A stretch of 64,000 nucleotides of DNA from Callaeas wilsoni (taxonomy: Eukaryota; Chordata; Aves; Passeriformes; Callaeidae). Below are positions 24,295-37,632 of this stretch, one piece after another. The stretch lies in NCBI GenBank assembly GCA_013398955.1, contig VWPU01018837.1, forward strand, positions 22,264 through 86,263, read 5' to 3'. Made by a program: the position numbers and the translations under genes. The notes under the pieces are model-generated. The model made no database searches and was not told the origin of the DNA. It worked only from the letters and a program-made list of their open reading frames with translations. Each line of letters opens with the position of its first letter. Within the stretch, counting starts at the first letter, position 1.

Positions 24295-25283
24295 GCAATG
24301 GATAAACAGCTCACTGTCGACATGGACATCAGTGACAAGTGGCGCCCCTCAGGGGCCTGTACTGGGACCAGGACTATTTAACATCTTCATCAACAGCATG
24401 GACAGAGAGATCAAGTGCACCCTTAGCACGTTTCCAGGAGACACCAAGCTAAGTGGTGCAGCTGACACACCTGAAGGACCGGATGCCATCCAGAGGGACC
24501 TGGACAAGCTTGAGGAGTGGGCCCCTGGGAACAGGACCAAGTGCTGGTGCTGCACCTGGGTCAGGGCAATCCCCGCTATCAGCACAGGTTGGGCATGAAC
24601 AGATGGAGCAGCCCTGCCCAGAAGGACTTGGGGGGGCTGGTGGGTGAGAGGCTGGACATGCCCTGGCCATGGCACTCACAGCCCAGAGAGCCAAACGTGT
24701 CCTGGGCTGCACCCAGAGCCCCGTGGGCAGCAGGGCAGGGAGGGGATTCTGCCCCTCTGCTCCGCTCTGGTGAGACCCACCTGGAGCACTGCACCCAGCT
24801 CTGGGGGCCCTGCACAGGAAGGACAGGGACCTGCTGGAGCCAGTCCAGAGGAGGGCACTGAAAATGATCAGAGGGAAGGAGCATCTCTCCTGTGAGAACA
24901 GACTGAGGGAGTGGGGACTGTTCAGCCTGGAGAAGAGAAGACTCCAGGGAGACCTTATTGTGGCTTTTCAGTAACGGGGGACTTGTAAAAAAGATGGGGA
25001 CAGACTTTTTAGTAGTGCCTGTTGTGACGGGACAAGTGGGAGAGATTTTAAACTAACCGAGCGTAGATTCAGACCAGATGTAAGAAAACAATTTTTTATG
25101 ATGACAGTGGCACAGGTTGCCTAGAGAAGTGGTAGATGTCTCATCCCAGGAAACATTCAAAGTCAGACTGGGGCTGTGAGCAACCTGATCACCTGAAAGG
25201 TGACCCTGCCCATGGCAGGTGGGTTGGAGCTAGATGGCCTTCAGAGAGCCCTTCCAACCCAGCCTATCTTACAGTTATATGAT
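24295..25283 (+). mobile_element. CR1 LINE copy A, plus strand, 3' portion
   Basis: It begins within the RT gene just before the block encoding T-S-G-(V/A)-P-Q-G-(S/P)-V-L-G-P (near 24329-24366). It then carries the FxDD-type catalytic block at 24431-24442, the D-x-x-Q-R-D-L-D-K-L-E-E-W block, and the RT C-terminal region. The tail has the conserved CCTGCCCATGGCAGGTGGGTTGG and CCTTCCAACCCAGCCTAT, ending TATATGATT near 25283. An in-frame stop (TAA in TTCAGTAACGG, about 24970) and several indels break the RT. The middle segment 24536-24854 is nearly identical to copy B although the flanks are not. Confidence 0.93.
24329..24980 (+). pseudogene. Broken CR1 reverse transcriptase (copy A)
   Basis: This is a remnant of the RT palm and C-terminal region. 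The catalytic block normally reading F-A-D-D reads F-P-G-D at 24431-24442, so the first catalytic aspartate is lost. A deletion after the E-E-W-A block (near 24525-24535) removes bases that copy B still has (around GACATCATGAGG) and shifts the frame. A stop near 24970 truncates the C-terminus. There is no upstream endonuclease. Confidence 0.82.
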
Positions 25284-28200
25284 TTGCCAAAAACCAGCAG
25301 TAAGGCTGCTACATAGAACAGGACCGTGATGTCTGCAGACCCCATCCTTGGGTCTCTGGTTTAACAAATGTGCATGGTTCAGAAGATAGGTTAGATAAGA
25401 AGCACGAAAACTTTCCTCTTATTCTTTATTTAAAAATTATTATGAAATCCTTCTCTTATTTTATTTCATGGTCAAAAAAAAAGCACCATTCTGCTTTGCC
25501 AGCAGCATTAAAAAGCTTTCACACATGTTCCCAACAGCATTGCTACACAGCCCCTGTTCACTGAACACATTTGCAACTCAGGAGCAATTACTCCTGGAGC
25601 ATATTGCAGTTTGGCCTGCTCGTTTGTCTTCTAACAATTATTCTGCTTTTCAAAGAACAAACTCCTCCCCTCACATGAGCAGATGGGGAAATGTCATCTC
25701 TCGTTCTTAGAGAAGCTTTGACCAATATTCTGACTTGGGCATTAAATAGAGCAGAAGTCTGCAGAGCTACCTATGCTTTATGGCATAAATTTTTTTATGC
25801 ATGAGCTCTGCTGTCAACAATGTCAGCAGGAATATGCATGATGTTACACGCAGTGTTTGTCAGCTGGTCGCTTACTATGCAACAAGGGCCCCGGAGCAGC
25901 AGAGAGTGGAAAATCAGAGCCCTCTTCATTTAAATTTCTAATCTGCAAAATCGGGACAATGAAGGAAAATACCAGAAATTGGCCCAAGTAGTAAGATTTA
26001 GACCAAGATTCAAGATGCTGAGGGTGCCCGAGCGCTCAGGAGCAGTGGTGATGACTCAGCCTGTGAAAAAATGAGAGAGGCAGAAAGGCACACAACTGCA
26101 ACAGCTGGAGGAATACACACAACACTGAAAGCCAAGAGGCAGCAGAGCCTGCCCCCAGACCAGCGAAAGACAAAAGCAGCTGAGTGACAAGGAGCACAGG
26201 GAAAGGGGCAGCCTGGGAGGCATCTCTGCTCAGGCAGGGCTGCAGGAAAATGAGTGGCAGTAGTGGGCACTTGTTCCTGGGCACAGCCAAGAGGGATGTC
26301 CCCCTACTCGGAGGCAGGGTGTGAGGGATGCACTTGGCACCATTCATAGCATCACTGGAGACAACAGTGACAACGAGGGGACACAACAGCACTTTATTGT
26401 GGCCAACAGCTGGCGATGGCCACTACACTCAGAGGCTGCAAATCAGTTGGCATTATAATCTCCTCGGTTTGCATGCTTGAAACATATCATATTTGGTTTC
26501 CAGAAAAAGATCTGTCACTGTATTTTTAAAATTTTTTCTTGAGGAGAAGAAGGAAAAACAATTTTCATAAAAAACTACTGACTTTTGTACTGCAGTGAAG
26601 ATGAGTGGGAAAAGTATAGTTGCCAAAATAAAGAAGAAATGTAACTGCATTTCACTGAACAAATTTCCCTTGAAACCTGGGATAGGCATTATTCTCCTCA
26701 GGGAACCAGGTCAGTGACAGTGGGGAAGGAGGATGCAAGCAGCTATGGGAGAAGTGAGCTTACTCCTGCTTGAAGAACACACCTGCACATAGCACAAAAA
26801 AATCTCCAAAGCAATATGTAACAGTAAAAACAAGTGTAAGAGCTCTCTGTGCTCACCATCAGGCTGTACCCAACACTTCCAATATTAAGCTGCTCTTTAC
26901 AACTAAGCTACCAACACCGCTTAAGACTGTGTCTAACAGTAGCTGGAAAGAGAGTGGAGCAGCCACATTTAGCTCCAATAAACTGCTTATCTGCAGTTTT
27001 TCCTCTTCCTAAGTATTTGCTAAAGATGTATTTTTATAAACTCCACATATCAGAAGGCAAACTGTGGCAGGCAGGCCACTGTTGGTTCCTATGAACTTTG
27101 CCATCCCATATACAGGCTGGAGGGGTTTATTTGATTTTTACATCAAGCATCAAGCAGCGAGGGTATTTTCAACAGCACAAAGCAGTTAGTCAGCCAAGTT
27201 TCAGTGCCTCTGATGGGACCCAAGCAGACATCTCAGTGATGTGCTTTGGCTCTGAAACCAGACTACTGGGAGCATAACAGAATTGATAAAACACTGAGTA
27301 ATTATGCACAACAATGGCTAAAGGATGCAGTTGCAGATGCAACTGCTAACACATCTTTAAATTGTTGTTTTGTTGGCAAAACGAGTGCTTTGAAAAAGTA
27401 AAAATTACTGCAAGTACCGCAAAGATTGTGCTGCACATCCTTTCTTGCCTCCACAACGGAATGGAGCTTTAAGTGTTGATATGGTTGAAGACCCTTCTTG
27501 GGTCTTTTTTCTCTTTTGAGTTGTTCTTGTAGCATAATTGTTCTGCTTTGCGTACTCTAAGGGTCAATGTGAGGTTATGCTCCACCTTTCTGGAAGAGCT
27601 ATCAGAATCCTGGATGGAAACTTGCCCTCTTTTTGACCTGTTCTGAACTGTGAGTGTTTATGTATGAAACTGTTTCTCCCCTTGTTTCCAAACCTTCATT
27701 CGGGGATCTGCTTAGAGACTTCCCATCTTAACCATGTATTTCTAAAGAGCATTTATGTCCCCAGTGATGCCTGTACTAGATTTGGATGCCTGAAATCCCT
27801 TCTTTTCCTCTTTTCCTCCAAAGTCACCCGTGCTTTTTGGCTGTTTTCAGTAGCACACTGAGTATCTCTCCTGGTGCAAGAAGAGGACAGATCTGCACAG
27901 CCTGGGAAGCAAATGAATGCGTCACCAGCCCACAGGGCTGGGCTGCACCTGAAATGCCAACAGGATCCAGGGCATGCCACCAAAAGCTCTTGCAGCAGAC
28001 AGAACAAGAGTCTGTTCAGGGAGATTACAACCACTCTCACCTCCGAAGAGTCGGGAGCACAAAGGGTATTCCTCTATCAGACAAGAACAGGAGACTCTGT
28101 AGGGATGTTAGTGAGACAGACACAGACTTAATTTGAGAAGTTAAGCCATTTTATGCATGGAGCTGCTCTGCAGCCTGTGCAATATTGACATGAGCAGACT

Positions 28201-30497
28201 GTAATTGCCAGGATTGTTTTCTGCTGAGTTCTCACTTTCCAGAAAGTCATTACCCAATCAGTATGGAAAGTCATTAGCTAATCCCCTTAGGATCATACTG
28301 TTAACAGAATTTGGTGGGCTGCCTGGACACTAGCCGAAAATATTATATATCAACACAGAAACGAAGGAAACGTCTTAGGGATTACTCAGCTGCATGGACA
28401 GAGCCCATGCTCATAGGCTGGGTGCTTTTCTGTGCCAACTTCAATCCAACCAATTTCCCAACTCAATTCTGTGAGAATTTCTGACCTGTCCTAAATTGTG
28501 CCAGTCTGTAATCCCCATAGCCACTGCTTCACTTCTAACAGCATGTTCCCTGTGCCAACAAGAAGAGCTGCAGAGGTGGCTCTGCACTGGTGGAGAAGGT
28601 GACCATCAGTGGGCAACCCACTGTGTTGCAAGATAAACCAGGCATGTGCAAAACCCAGATTAACTAATGCAAAACCACAGGCTAAAGAAGAAATCAACCT
28701 AAGGATTAAAGATTAGAGTGTAGGGAATTGGCTGAGGCACAGGGAAAATATAGCAGGCAAGGGATATCAAGGATACCTGGCTTAGCAAAATCAGGGAAAC
28801 TAGGGAAAGAGAAAATTGCAATTTGAGATGAGGATTTGCAAGGATTACTTCTTAAGAAAACAAATTCCAGGCAGAGTCCTGTGGTTTGGTAGGAGACTAT
28901 TGCTGGCCAGGGTGAAGGCAGCTGGGTGCCAGCTTGACTAAACAACTTTTCTAGAAGTAATGATTTAGTTAAGGCACATCTTGTCTTCAAATGCACGGCA
29001 GCTCTGCTTTTTTTTACCAGTTATTTCTGCATTAAAAATGTGTCTTCTGATGAGAGACAGCCATTCACGCTGAGCAAAAACTGGTGGTTACCATGGGAGA
29101 GAAAATAAAATTCAATTCCCAGTAGGTCTGCAAGTTCCAAGTACTTCCCTAAATGAGCTGCATGCATGCAAAACATTCCCTATGGGATCCTGACACAGAG
29201 GAAGGTGCACTGCTGCACAGGCAGGAATGTGATCGTGGTTTGATGACCATCTGCACCTGGTAGCATCTGTATGATGATGGTGATGGAAACAGGTAGAGGT
29301 AGAAGAGAAAAAAATACCCACTCTGATTTATAAAGTAGAATTTCACATTTCTAAAGAGATGGCAATGCAAAGCTAAGTAGAAGCACCCAGTGCCCCTTGG
29401 TAAATATTGCGGGCTTTCTGGTTTTACCATCCAGAGTTCAGCCCTTACATATAACAGAAGCCTTCACCCAAAACTGTGAGCACCCCAGCTGTTAGGAAGC
29501 TTTCTCCGAGCATCTGTGGGCAGCAGAACTCCTAGTATACAATGCACTTTGTCTCAGATGCAGATATCTTATTCTCCGCATGTAAGTCATTATACCAACT
29601 GTGTTGTTCTCACAGGCACTTGTGTCAAGCCCAGGCAGTGCCTACCAGCCTTCTTCAACAATGTACTTCTTGTCAGCAACAAAGCACTTAAGATATTTTG
29701 CAGAAAAGTGGTTGAAAAAAGAAAATCCCCTGCCATCTACAGATGCACACCCTCAGATTAGGATTCACTTTGTTACACCTGAAACACTAAAACTAAAACC
29801 TTAGCTGGAGGGGTAGATCCAGCCTGCACACTTTTGTGATGGCCAGACCCAGCACCTTTGCTCTTCCTTGCGTGGCTGCTCAGTGTTTCCAGCCTGCTGA
29901 CACAGGCACCCACGAGGGACTGGCACATCCTTCCACGCCAGTGCCCAGGCTCTGTCCACGGGGAGCAGCAGCAGCAGCTCAGGCAGGCAGATGCCCACAC
30001 TGTATTTTTCATACCAGTAGCCCAAACTTCGGAGTGTGTAGCATGGGAAACTGACCAAGAGGCCAGGTCAGGCAGCCATCGAGCTGGCTGCAGCCTGGCA
30101 TCACACTTGCAATTAACTTTGGCTGTCTATAATCTGAAGAGAGGACACGCCACGCCACATCGCATGGCACAAAAATCCCTCCAAGTGATACTGACTGTGC
30201 TTTTTATAAACTAAGTAGCAGTTTCCGCTGCAACACTTCTCCCAAGAAACTACAGCAGAGTGCAAAATAATGCTTAGAAGATGCTGATTTTGTACATATT
30301 GAGAATCAGGACAGCTACGTCACAGTATTTTGCTGAAGTGAAATATTAATTGCAGGTCTGTGGCACTGCCTCCTTTCTTTGTGGGAAATATTAGTGATAC
30401 AATCTGTATCCATGGTATGGAAACTGTGATCTGTTGAATAAATTTGGAACTATAATTTACTTAGTGTTTTCTTCCCCCGTTTTTTCATTGCTTTTAG
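25284..30497. other. Unannotated single-copy DNA
   Basis: About 5.2 kb with no recognised gene or repeat. A direct repeat GAAAGTCATTA occurs at 28242 and 28266, 24 nt apart. Open frames at 27786-28136 (plus) and 29773-30058 (minus) are short and unremarkable. A short CAG run lies near 29967. Confidence 0.4.
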
Positions 30498-30654
30498 GAG
30501 AAAACCCTCCCACACAGTCAAATATTCAGTTGCAAGAAAATAGTCTGAAGTCATTTAAATCCACAAAGCAACTCCAGCTCTGGTTGCCCTCACATTTACA
30601 AAATTGCCCTGTGGTATTCTGGAAGATGCACAATTTTTGCAGCAGGGTTTTGAG
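30498..30654 (+). other. Candidate spliced exon, 157 nt, product unknown
   Basis: The left edge is an excellent acceptor: a long pyrimidine tract (TTTTCTTCCCCCGTTTTTTC) ends in TTGCTTTTAG at 30497. The right edge, TTTTGAG|GTAAGA, is a good donor. Only one frame is open. It enters with two bases of a split codon, leaves with two bases (AG), and meets a stop formed by the donor (AGGTAA). The peptide is rich in Gln, Leu, Ser and Lys and has no domain I recognise. Its exit phase fits an entry at 31606. It may be coding, a long non-coding RNA exon, or coincidence. Confidence 0.35.
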
Positions 30655-31605
30655 GTAAGAAGGAAGAAAAAATGCCCACGATTCCCTAAACCTTTCCATC
30701 TTATATTTTGAAAGGAAGAGAGAAGAACTTAAATTGCTGCTGTATAAAAAGGAACTTCAATAATATTTTGTGTTAAAGAAGATTTTGTTTTTTGCTTACA
30801 TGTACTCATATCTGGTAAAATCATCTTTATAAAGAGGTTCAAAAAGAAACTACTTAGAAATAAAGATAGCTATGACAGATTATAACCATCATTTTTCCAT
30901 GAATCATCTCCACTGCATACACTGCAAGTAAGAAAGCTTCCCAGACAACCTAGTAGGTGACCAAGAGAAATATTCCAGATTTTGGATTTTACTGCAGGGG
31001 TGGGTGCTCCTCTGTGGAAAGGCTCAAAGAAAACAATGTATGTATGCTCATAAAGAGAGGTCTGAATACAGTAAGTCTCAAAGCTGTGTAAGGCTGCAAA
31101 AAGGACAGCAGTCAATTGTACTGTAGGTCCATTGAGAGCAAACCAAAAATTAATCAGCTTAATTGCCAACAAGGAATATCTAGGCTACACACTAGAAAAA
31201 AACCTGCAAGGACAGGGCAGTGGAACAAGCTAGTAGAAGATGATTTTGCCTCAGGTTTTTCAAAGAATAGGCTAAGTAAGCTAGGACCCATCCATCAGGA
31301 ATGGCCTAAGCATATAGCTCTGTTCTAGGATGGGCAGCTGGATTTCACAACTCCCCATATCCCTCTGGACCTACATTTTGTTGACTTTCTGGTCCACACA
31401 TCTCCTCAGAACAAAAACAGGTACTCATGAGCAAAAAGACACAATGGCTGAGAGCATTCCCATGGAACGCTGTGTTCTCTCTAAGAACACAGACATATTT
31501 TTTTTCTATTCTGACCCCAAAGCACAGTGCAGGAAAACAGATATTCATAGAGCTGCAATCAATACCCATCTAACAGCAGCTAGGCATGGGTAAAACAAAC
31601 ATCAG
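30655..31605. other. Putative intron between two candidate exons
   Basis: AT-rich. If the flanking exon calls are right, this 951-bp stretch is an intron with donor GTAAGA and acceptor AACATCAG. The acceptor region is purine-rich and weak. Other AGs nearby (31576, 31579) would give other frames. No repeat was recognised. Confidence 0.25.
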
Positions 31606-32013
31606 TGGAAGAAAAGTTTCAGCTCTGATTTCAAGAGCAAAGCAGACACTTTCAATCACCAAGCAAAACAGGGATCGTGTCATTCAGCCAGAGACAACCA
31701 TTCCCGTAGTACCATCAGAGGCAAGAAAATCCATGAGTGAAACAGGACAGCCAGCCCCATCAGTGACCACGAGTGCCATTACCTTGGTTACAGACTCACA
31801 GGAAATCCAAACAATTTGCAGTAGCAGTGCACTGGAGATGATGACTCAGGGACCCGTCTTGTCACGGAGCTTCAAATCAAGACAGAAGATCCCCTGGCTT
31901 CCTACTGAGCTCCTGATGAACAATAGCACCAGTTCAGTGTCCACAGGCAGCACAAATGTTTGGGATCCCTCTCAGTTTCTGCAGCTTGTACAGCAGCAGA
32001 TCTCACCAGAAGG
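31606..32013 (+). other. Candidate coding exon, about 408 nt, Ser/Thr/Gln-rich product, unknown family
   Basis: The plus-strand frame is open from 31574 and stays open to a strong donor CCAGAAGG|GTGAGTA at 32014; the stop TGA is part of the donor. The about 140-residue product is rich in Ser, Thr and Gln and has basic stretches (near residues 1-15 and 100-108). It lacks the Cys/Phe bias common in accidental frames, and ends with a hydrophobic/Gln patch FLQLVQQQ. No membrane segment or known domain is visible. The start is uncertain: the AG at 31604-31605 gives a phase that joins cleanly to 30654, but its pyrimidine tract is poor. An in-frame ATG at 31586 is an alternative start. I cannot name the protein. 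Confidence 0.35.
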
Positions 32014-33599
32014 GTGAGTATTTTCAAAGATATTCCCCTGAGGCAGAGGAAAACATCTGGTACCCCCCTACAAAGTGTTCCCCGCCACCCACACATGGGC
32101 TGGACAGCACATTGTGCTGTCAGAAACCTCAATCTGTTTTTAACAACTAAGGAAAAACATTTCCAGCAAAACGAAACTTAACCTAAATGTTCTTTGCCAA
32201 GTGATGCCGCCTCCTTTCTGGTTACATTTATGGGGGGTGGAAACTCACAAGTTAGAAAAACAGATCAGTAAATCAGTGGCCACTACTCCCCCCACCTCCA
32301 CACAAAAAAAACGCTCCTGAATGAATCTAAGTTCTACCTTGGCTTGGTTTTTAGTTGATCTAAAACTTACAAGCCTCCCATGTGAAAATGCCAGCAAGGA
32401 AGCAGGACACCGGCTGCCTCCCACCCCTGGGATACACACAGGCACAAGGCAGCAGCAGCAGAGGATTTTCAGCCAAACCCCAGGGAAACCAGCTGTGAGA
32501 GTGAGCAACTCTTCCCCAGAGAACCACGGAGCAGAAGCCAATAACTCCCAGTCGCAGACAGATTTCAATTTTCAGGGCTGAGCTCAGTAAGCCAGTGTTT
32601 AAAACAGAGACTTACTCTTCTCTTGCATCTGGGGAAAGTCAACTAATTCATGAAGAGGAAAGAAAAGCCAAAGTGCCTTTGAGCAGGCGATGGTTCTGGT
32701 GTGCTGGCCAACTGATGAGGTTTGTCAGGGCTCAGCAGTATTTGCTCTCTGCAGTCTTTTATTGCGTCCCCATCCTGCAATGTCTAAATGCTGCATCTAA
32801 CACCATATTCCCAAATGCACACCATTATGTATTCCCAGGTTAGAGATGAGGTTATTTGCTGCTTGCTGCAACTCCTTTGTGTCCCTCCCACAGGCAGCAT
32901 ACTTCTGGAGTTTGAGGATGCGGAGCTGAACCATTCCACCCACCAAGTCCTACCCCCAACACCAACACCACCTCTGGCCTCAGTGCCTCTCCATTAAGCC
33001 TCCTCTTTCCGTTTTGCAATTGGCACACACTCCCCACTAATATTTAAGAAAAATGAAGATAAACGTTATGCAGTATATCCCTGATATTTGTCAAAATGAA
33101 GATGCAGGATTGTAGCATTCAAAATCATTCAGGCATCTTAATCCCAGTCCAGGGTTTCCAGGACCTACCCTGGTCATGGGAGATCAGACTGGTTTGCAGA
33201 GTTACTCGACATCCTGCCTTCCTGTCCTACTTTTTCCAGCTATCTGAAAAGAGTTTAATTAACCCCTTCTAAAGGACATTAGAAACACATACTTACATAA
33301 GAAGATTAAAAATGAACAATCAAGTTATTGGGGTTTTGGGCTTTATACTTAGATGACAATTGAAGATACATGGACAAGCATGAAAGGGAAGGGCAGTGCA
33401 CAAGCCTGCTGTTCATACAGATGCATGATAGCACCAGGCACGTGGCACCCCTGAGTGCTTACCACCCCACCAAACAATAGAACAAAAGCATAGTCATGTC
33501 GTAACATCAACAGACAACCTTGTCATTCCCTCTAAATTCATGATGTCATGGACCTCAGACAGGGATCGCTGCATATCTGACTCCATAGATACAAGCTGA
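32014..33599. other. Unannotated DNA downstream of the candidate exon
   Basis: Starts with the GTGAGTA donor. Short CAG repeats occur near 32448. No exon with paired splice signals was identified. Confidence 0.35.
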
Positions 33600-33860
33600 C
33601 ATTGCAGATCTTCATTGCATTAATTCCCTGTTATTGAAAGGATCTGATGTCATTAATTTTTACATCCATTCAATTTCATACTCTTTTTTCCTGACAAATA
33701 CTTCTAAGACAACATAATTTAAAAATCACTGCAATTAAGCCCTTTGTGATGGCATCAATTTAAAAAAATAATAGTCAAAGCCATGAAGGAGAGGCAGACA
33801 TTAATTAATAAATGCAGTCACAAAGCAAGCTCTAAACCTCTGACAGGACTTTGTCAGAAA
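33600..33860. promoter_or_regulatory. Candidate conserved non-coding element, ATTA-rich
   Basis: An AT-rich but non-repetitive block with many ATTA/TAAT cores: GCATTAATTCCC, GTCATTAATTTT, and GACATTAATTAATAAATGC at about 33800. CCCTTTGTGATGGCATC lies between them. The look matches vertebrate developmental enhancers with homeodomain sites. There is no direct evidence of conservation or activity. Confidence 0.2.
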
Positions 33861-36800
33861 TACTCAATAGCCAGAAGTTTCTGTTGAAAGCCTCATTAAG
33901 TCAGGTGGTAAATCAATTCTAGCTTTTTCTCTGTCTCAAGGAAGTCTTAGGTACTTCCAGAAATTACAGAATTTGAAGAGGGGGAAGGGCAGGCCGAGGC
34001 CACAAAGCAGAGGAGTCTCACGCCAGATTTCCTTGGAGCTATTATGGTGTCTGTCATCATTTAGCTTAAAAACCCCACACAATATAGGCCAGCTCAACAA
34101 TAATCATCATCATCACCAGTCCTTTTGTAGGAAAGGTGCTTGTCAAAGCAAAAGTAAATGGACAGTAGTTTGCTAGTGGCTAGAAACAAGCCTTTTAAAG
34201 TCTAACAGGGGTCAGCCCAGGACCACTCTGTAAGCTGCTGTTTTCCTGTCTGTTTTTTTTGTTCACGCTGATCAGCTGGTGGTGGCTCCTCCACGTGAGT
34301 ATTTTGTTTAGATAAATTGAACATCACACTTCAGGACACAACATCTCAGCCATCAAGGCACCACACTAGGGGCTGGAGGATGGAGCTGAGGCTGGAGCAG
34401 AAACTGGCCACCCACAGCAGCCCCATCCCCGATCGTGCAGAAGCAGGGCAAGTTCTCCTAATGACCCAAAGTCCCACCTTGATACCCCTCCAACGCTGGT
34501 AAACACTGATGAGGCACACAGAGACTTCCAAAAGGAAGGGGGTATTTCATAGGAGGTATTTTTAAGTTAGACAGAAAACAAGTTTCTCTTTTACTTACAT
34601 TACACACAAATATTCAGTTCCCCTTCCATCTTACTTTCCCTTTCTGTGTTAGCAACATTTCTGTAGACGCCGTTTTTGGTTAAAACCAACATACTTAATT
34701 GTCCTGTTGCATGCTCAGGTTTTAAAGCCAACGGTTCTTTGTATCAAGGCAGAAAATATAGTTCTATAACCAGAGTTAAATAAATTACTTAACAAATCAT
34801 CCAGCTGAAACAGATTTTCCACAATTACGATAAATTATAGATGTGATTTGTTGGCATATTAGTTACAGATGCGTGTGTACCAGTCTGCTGCCCAAAACAT
34901 TCCAAGATCAAAGGAGAAGCTGAAAGTGGACAAGATTGTTTATTATCTTGATGAATCCCATGCTCAAGAAGTCGTCACCACAGCCGTGGGCTGTACAAGT
35001 ACAGAACAAATAGATAGTGTCCTCAAAAATGATTGCTGAAGCAGAGATCATGAAACAGATCCAGGGACAAGTCAAGGATGAATTAATGCATCAACACCTC
35101 ACTTTTAATTTCACTGTATTAAAAAAGTATACTTAAATCTCATTCACTTCATCATGCTGCCTCTGTCATCGTGTAACCATTATGTAAGGCAGTATAATTA
35201 AAAATAAACTTTTCACTCCCCAGCAGCAGTTATGCAATAACTTTTAATTAACTAAGATCCTTCATGTTCAAGAGAACATTTAAGGAGTTTAAGTTATAAT
35301 TCAATGCCCATCCTCATAGCTTCACATTCAAATCCTCTAACAGAAACTATCTGCATTTTTCTTCTCATCTCTCCAGTACAAAGATGGTTTGTCAGGTTTT
35401 ATTTGGTTTTATCTGCTTGCAAGATGCTGTCTCAGGGTCCTAAAAATGCAGGGACATATTTTGTGCAATCTGTCAGCAACTGTCTTCAGATGCAAGGCTA
35501 CAGGGAGCTGACGAGCTCTTTTCTTGTCAGAATGAGTCACAAAAATGGATTATCCACTCTTAATCCTCCCTACACTGGTGAATTTCTTTATCTGTTTTGT
35601 ACAATAAAAATAAAATAAAAGTTAAAATTGGCCTGATGAAACCCTATAAGAACAGTTTTCTCTTGGAATGCTCTGGCAGAAGAGAACATCACTCTGGCAT
35701 TTTAGAGAGCCACCACACTTCCAGCACCTATTCAACTCTTCTCCAAAAGCAAGCATCCCCCTGCTTCCAGAACCCATTCTGGCACTATGGATGGTTTCCC
35801 CCATTACTCTGGGTTTTTCTCATATCCCGTTCCCCCACATAATGTTCTGCAGTTTTGGGGGTGCTTTAGGGCTTTTTTGAAAAGTCATCTTCTCTCCACA
35901 AACTAAACAAACAAGCCTGTTTTGTTCACAAAACCATAGAAGTCTTTTTCACCATAAAAGTCTTACTAATCTGCATTCGCTTGAAATGCAAATATTTTTC
36001 ACAAAATTGTTCTGCTAATTTTCATGAAAGCCAGCACCTTACAGGATCACAACCCCCTCACTGAAACTCTCTTTCAGTTAAATCTCAAAAGAACAAAACC
36101 TGAGCTTGGGTAACTTCCCTTCCATTTTCAACGGGGATTTAGGAAGAGAAGTGTGAGTTTTGCCGCTGTTTGCTAATCCCAACAGAGAGAAAAAGGAATC
36201 CAAACTGCCTGAAAGCTCATCCCTGAAAATAATGTGATTTTCCTACAGGATTTTTAAAAATGCATCTCTTCATAGATTTGCGTGTAAAGAGGGAAAAAAG
36301 AGTTCTTCATACTTCTAACATATGGTCCATGGCCAACTTTTAGTGCAAAGCTACCCCATCAGGCAGCGAGCTGATGGACAGAATGGAAACCAGGGCTTCT
36401 TCTTTATGGTTATTTCCTTGCTTATTGGATTTGGATCTTTAGCTTCGCTCTGAAATGCTGCCATGCTGCACTGAGTACATAGTAGCTGGCACCACTTTAA
36501 AGGCCTCGGCAGATCTCAGTCAGCAAACCAGATTAGTTACACCATGCAGGAAGGAGGGCTTGTGCGTTTTGGGGAGCGACGGGGAAGCAGGAAGACATCC
36601 TGTTGTGGTGGTGAAAGGGGCACTGGTGGAGGGAGAGGGAGGAGAAGGAAACAAGCCTGCTCTGAAATTTAACTTTCATCTCAGACAGCGTGCTCCACTT
36701 AAGTGCACAGGGCCATTACGCACGGATACGATGCGAACGTCCTGGGAGACCCTGGCAGACTGCACTGCACGTGAACAGTCTCACTGCCACGGCAGAAGTT

Positions 36801-37632
36801 GGTGTCTTGTCATGCCACATCAAATCCAGGTTAGCAAGCGCTGTCAAGGCTGCGGAGCCGCAAAATCAGGGTCTGCATCAGCACAGGCAGCATCCTCCGG
36901 GTGACACGCGAAGGCAGCGGTGGGTGAGTGCCTGAGTGAGCTCAGAGGGCAGCAGCACCGCTGGGTAACATCCCTGTGCTCCAGAGAACATCCTGCCACT
37001 CAAGGTTTCATCTTCCACCCATATGAAGGAGGCTTCACCCACTTCCACGTGCCTGTGCCATACCTCATTTCCCAGTCACTACGAAGGGAGTTCGGGGCCA
37101 AGTGCTTCCTGAAAATTACTTCTCTCTCTGCAAAACCATCTTAATGGAATTGAATGAAGGATTTGTTTGGCCCATGGAGTATGTGAAGTGCAGAATTAGA
37201 TTTTATCTCAATCCATTACAGAAAGTTTCAAAATGGAGACAAATTTTCAGTCATAGATTGATAAAAGTTATTACAAAAAATACATTGCGAAAGTGTGACA
37301 GGCTTTTTTCCTTCTACAAACCATTTTGAAATATGCCGTTTATTCAAAGAATGTACATCATTAAAGAATTATAAATGACAGCTACAGAGGAACTGGATAA
37401 GGAGAAAACTTTAATTATTTTATAATTTTCTTTCCCAGTTTTTCAGATAGACAAGAAAAGCCATTAAAGCAGAATCATAAAGATTGCTCTGCAAGGAGAA
37501 AAAAAAGAAAGTCCCTCACATGCTACCTAAGACACCAAGCAAAGTTAAACATATTTGACAATCTTGTATTCATTAAAATATACATTTGGCTAACCTCCTT
37601 GGGCTTAAGACTTTCCAAAATGTAGCCTAATA
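33861..37632. other. Unannotated DNA with a CpG-enriched stretch
   Basis: No gene was recognised. A short (ATC)4 lies at 34103-34114. The section 36555-36960 is CpG-enriched (GGAGCGACGGGG, TTACGCACGGATACGATGCGAACG, GACACGCGAAGGC). It carries an open frame at 36455-36904 without recognisable content, so it may be a weak CpG island or a decayed GC-rich insertion. Flanks are AT-rich. Confidence 0.35.
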
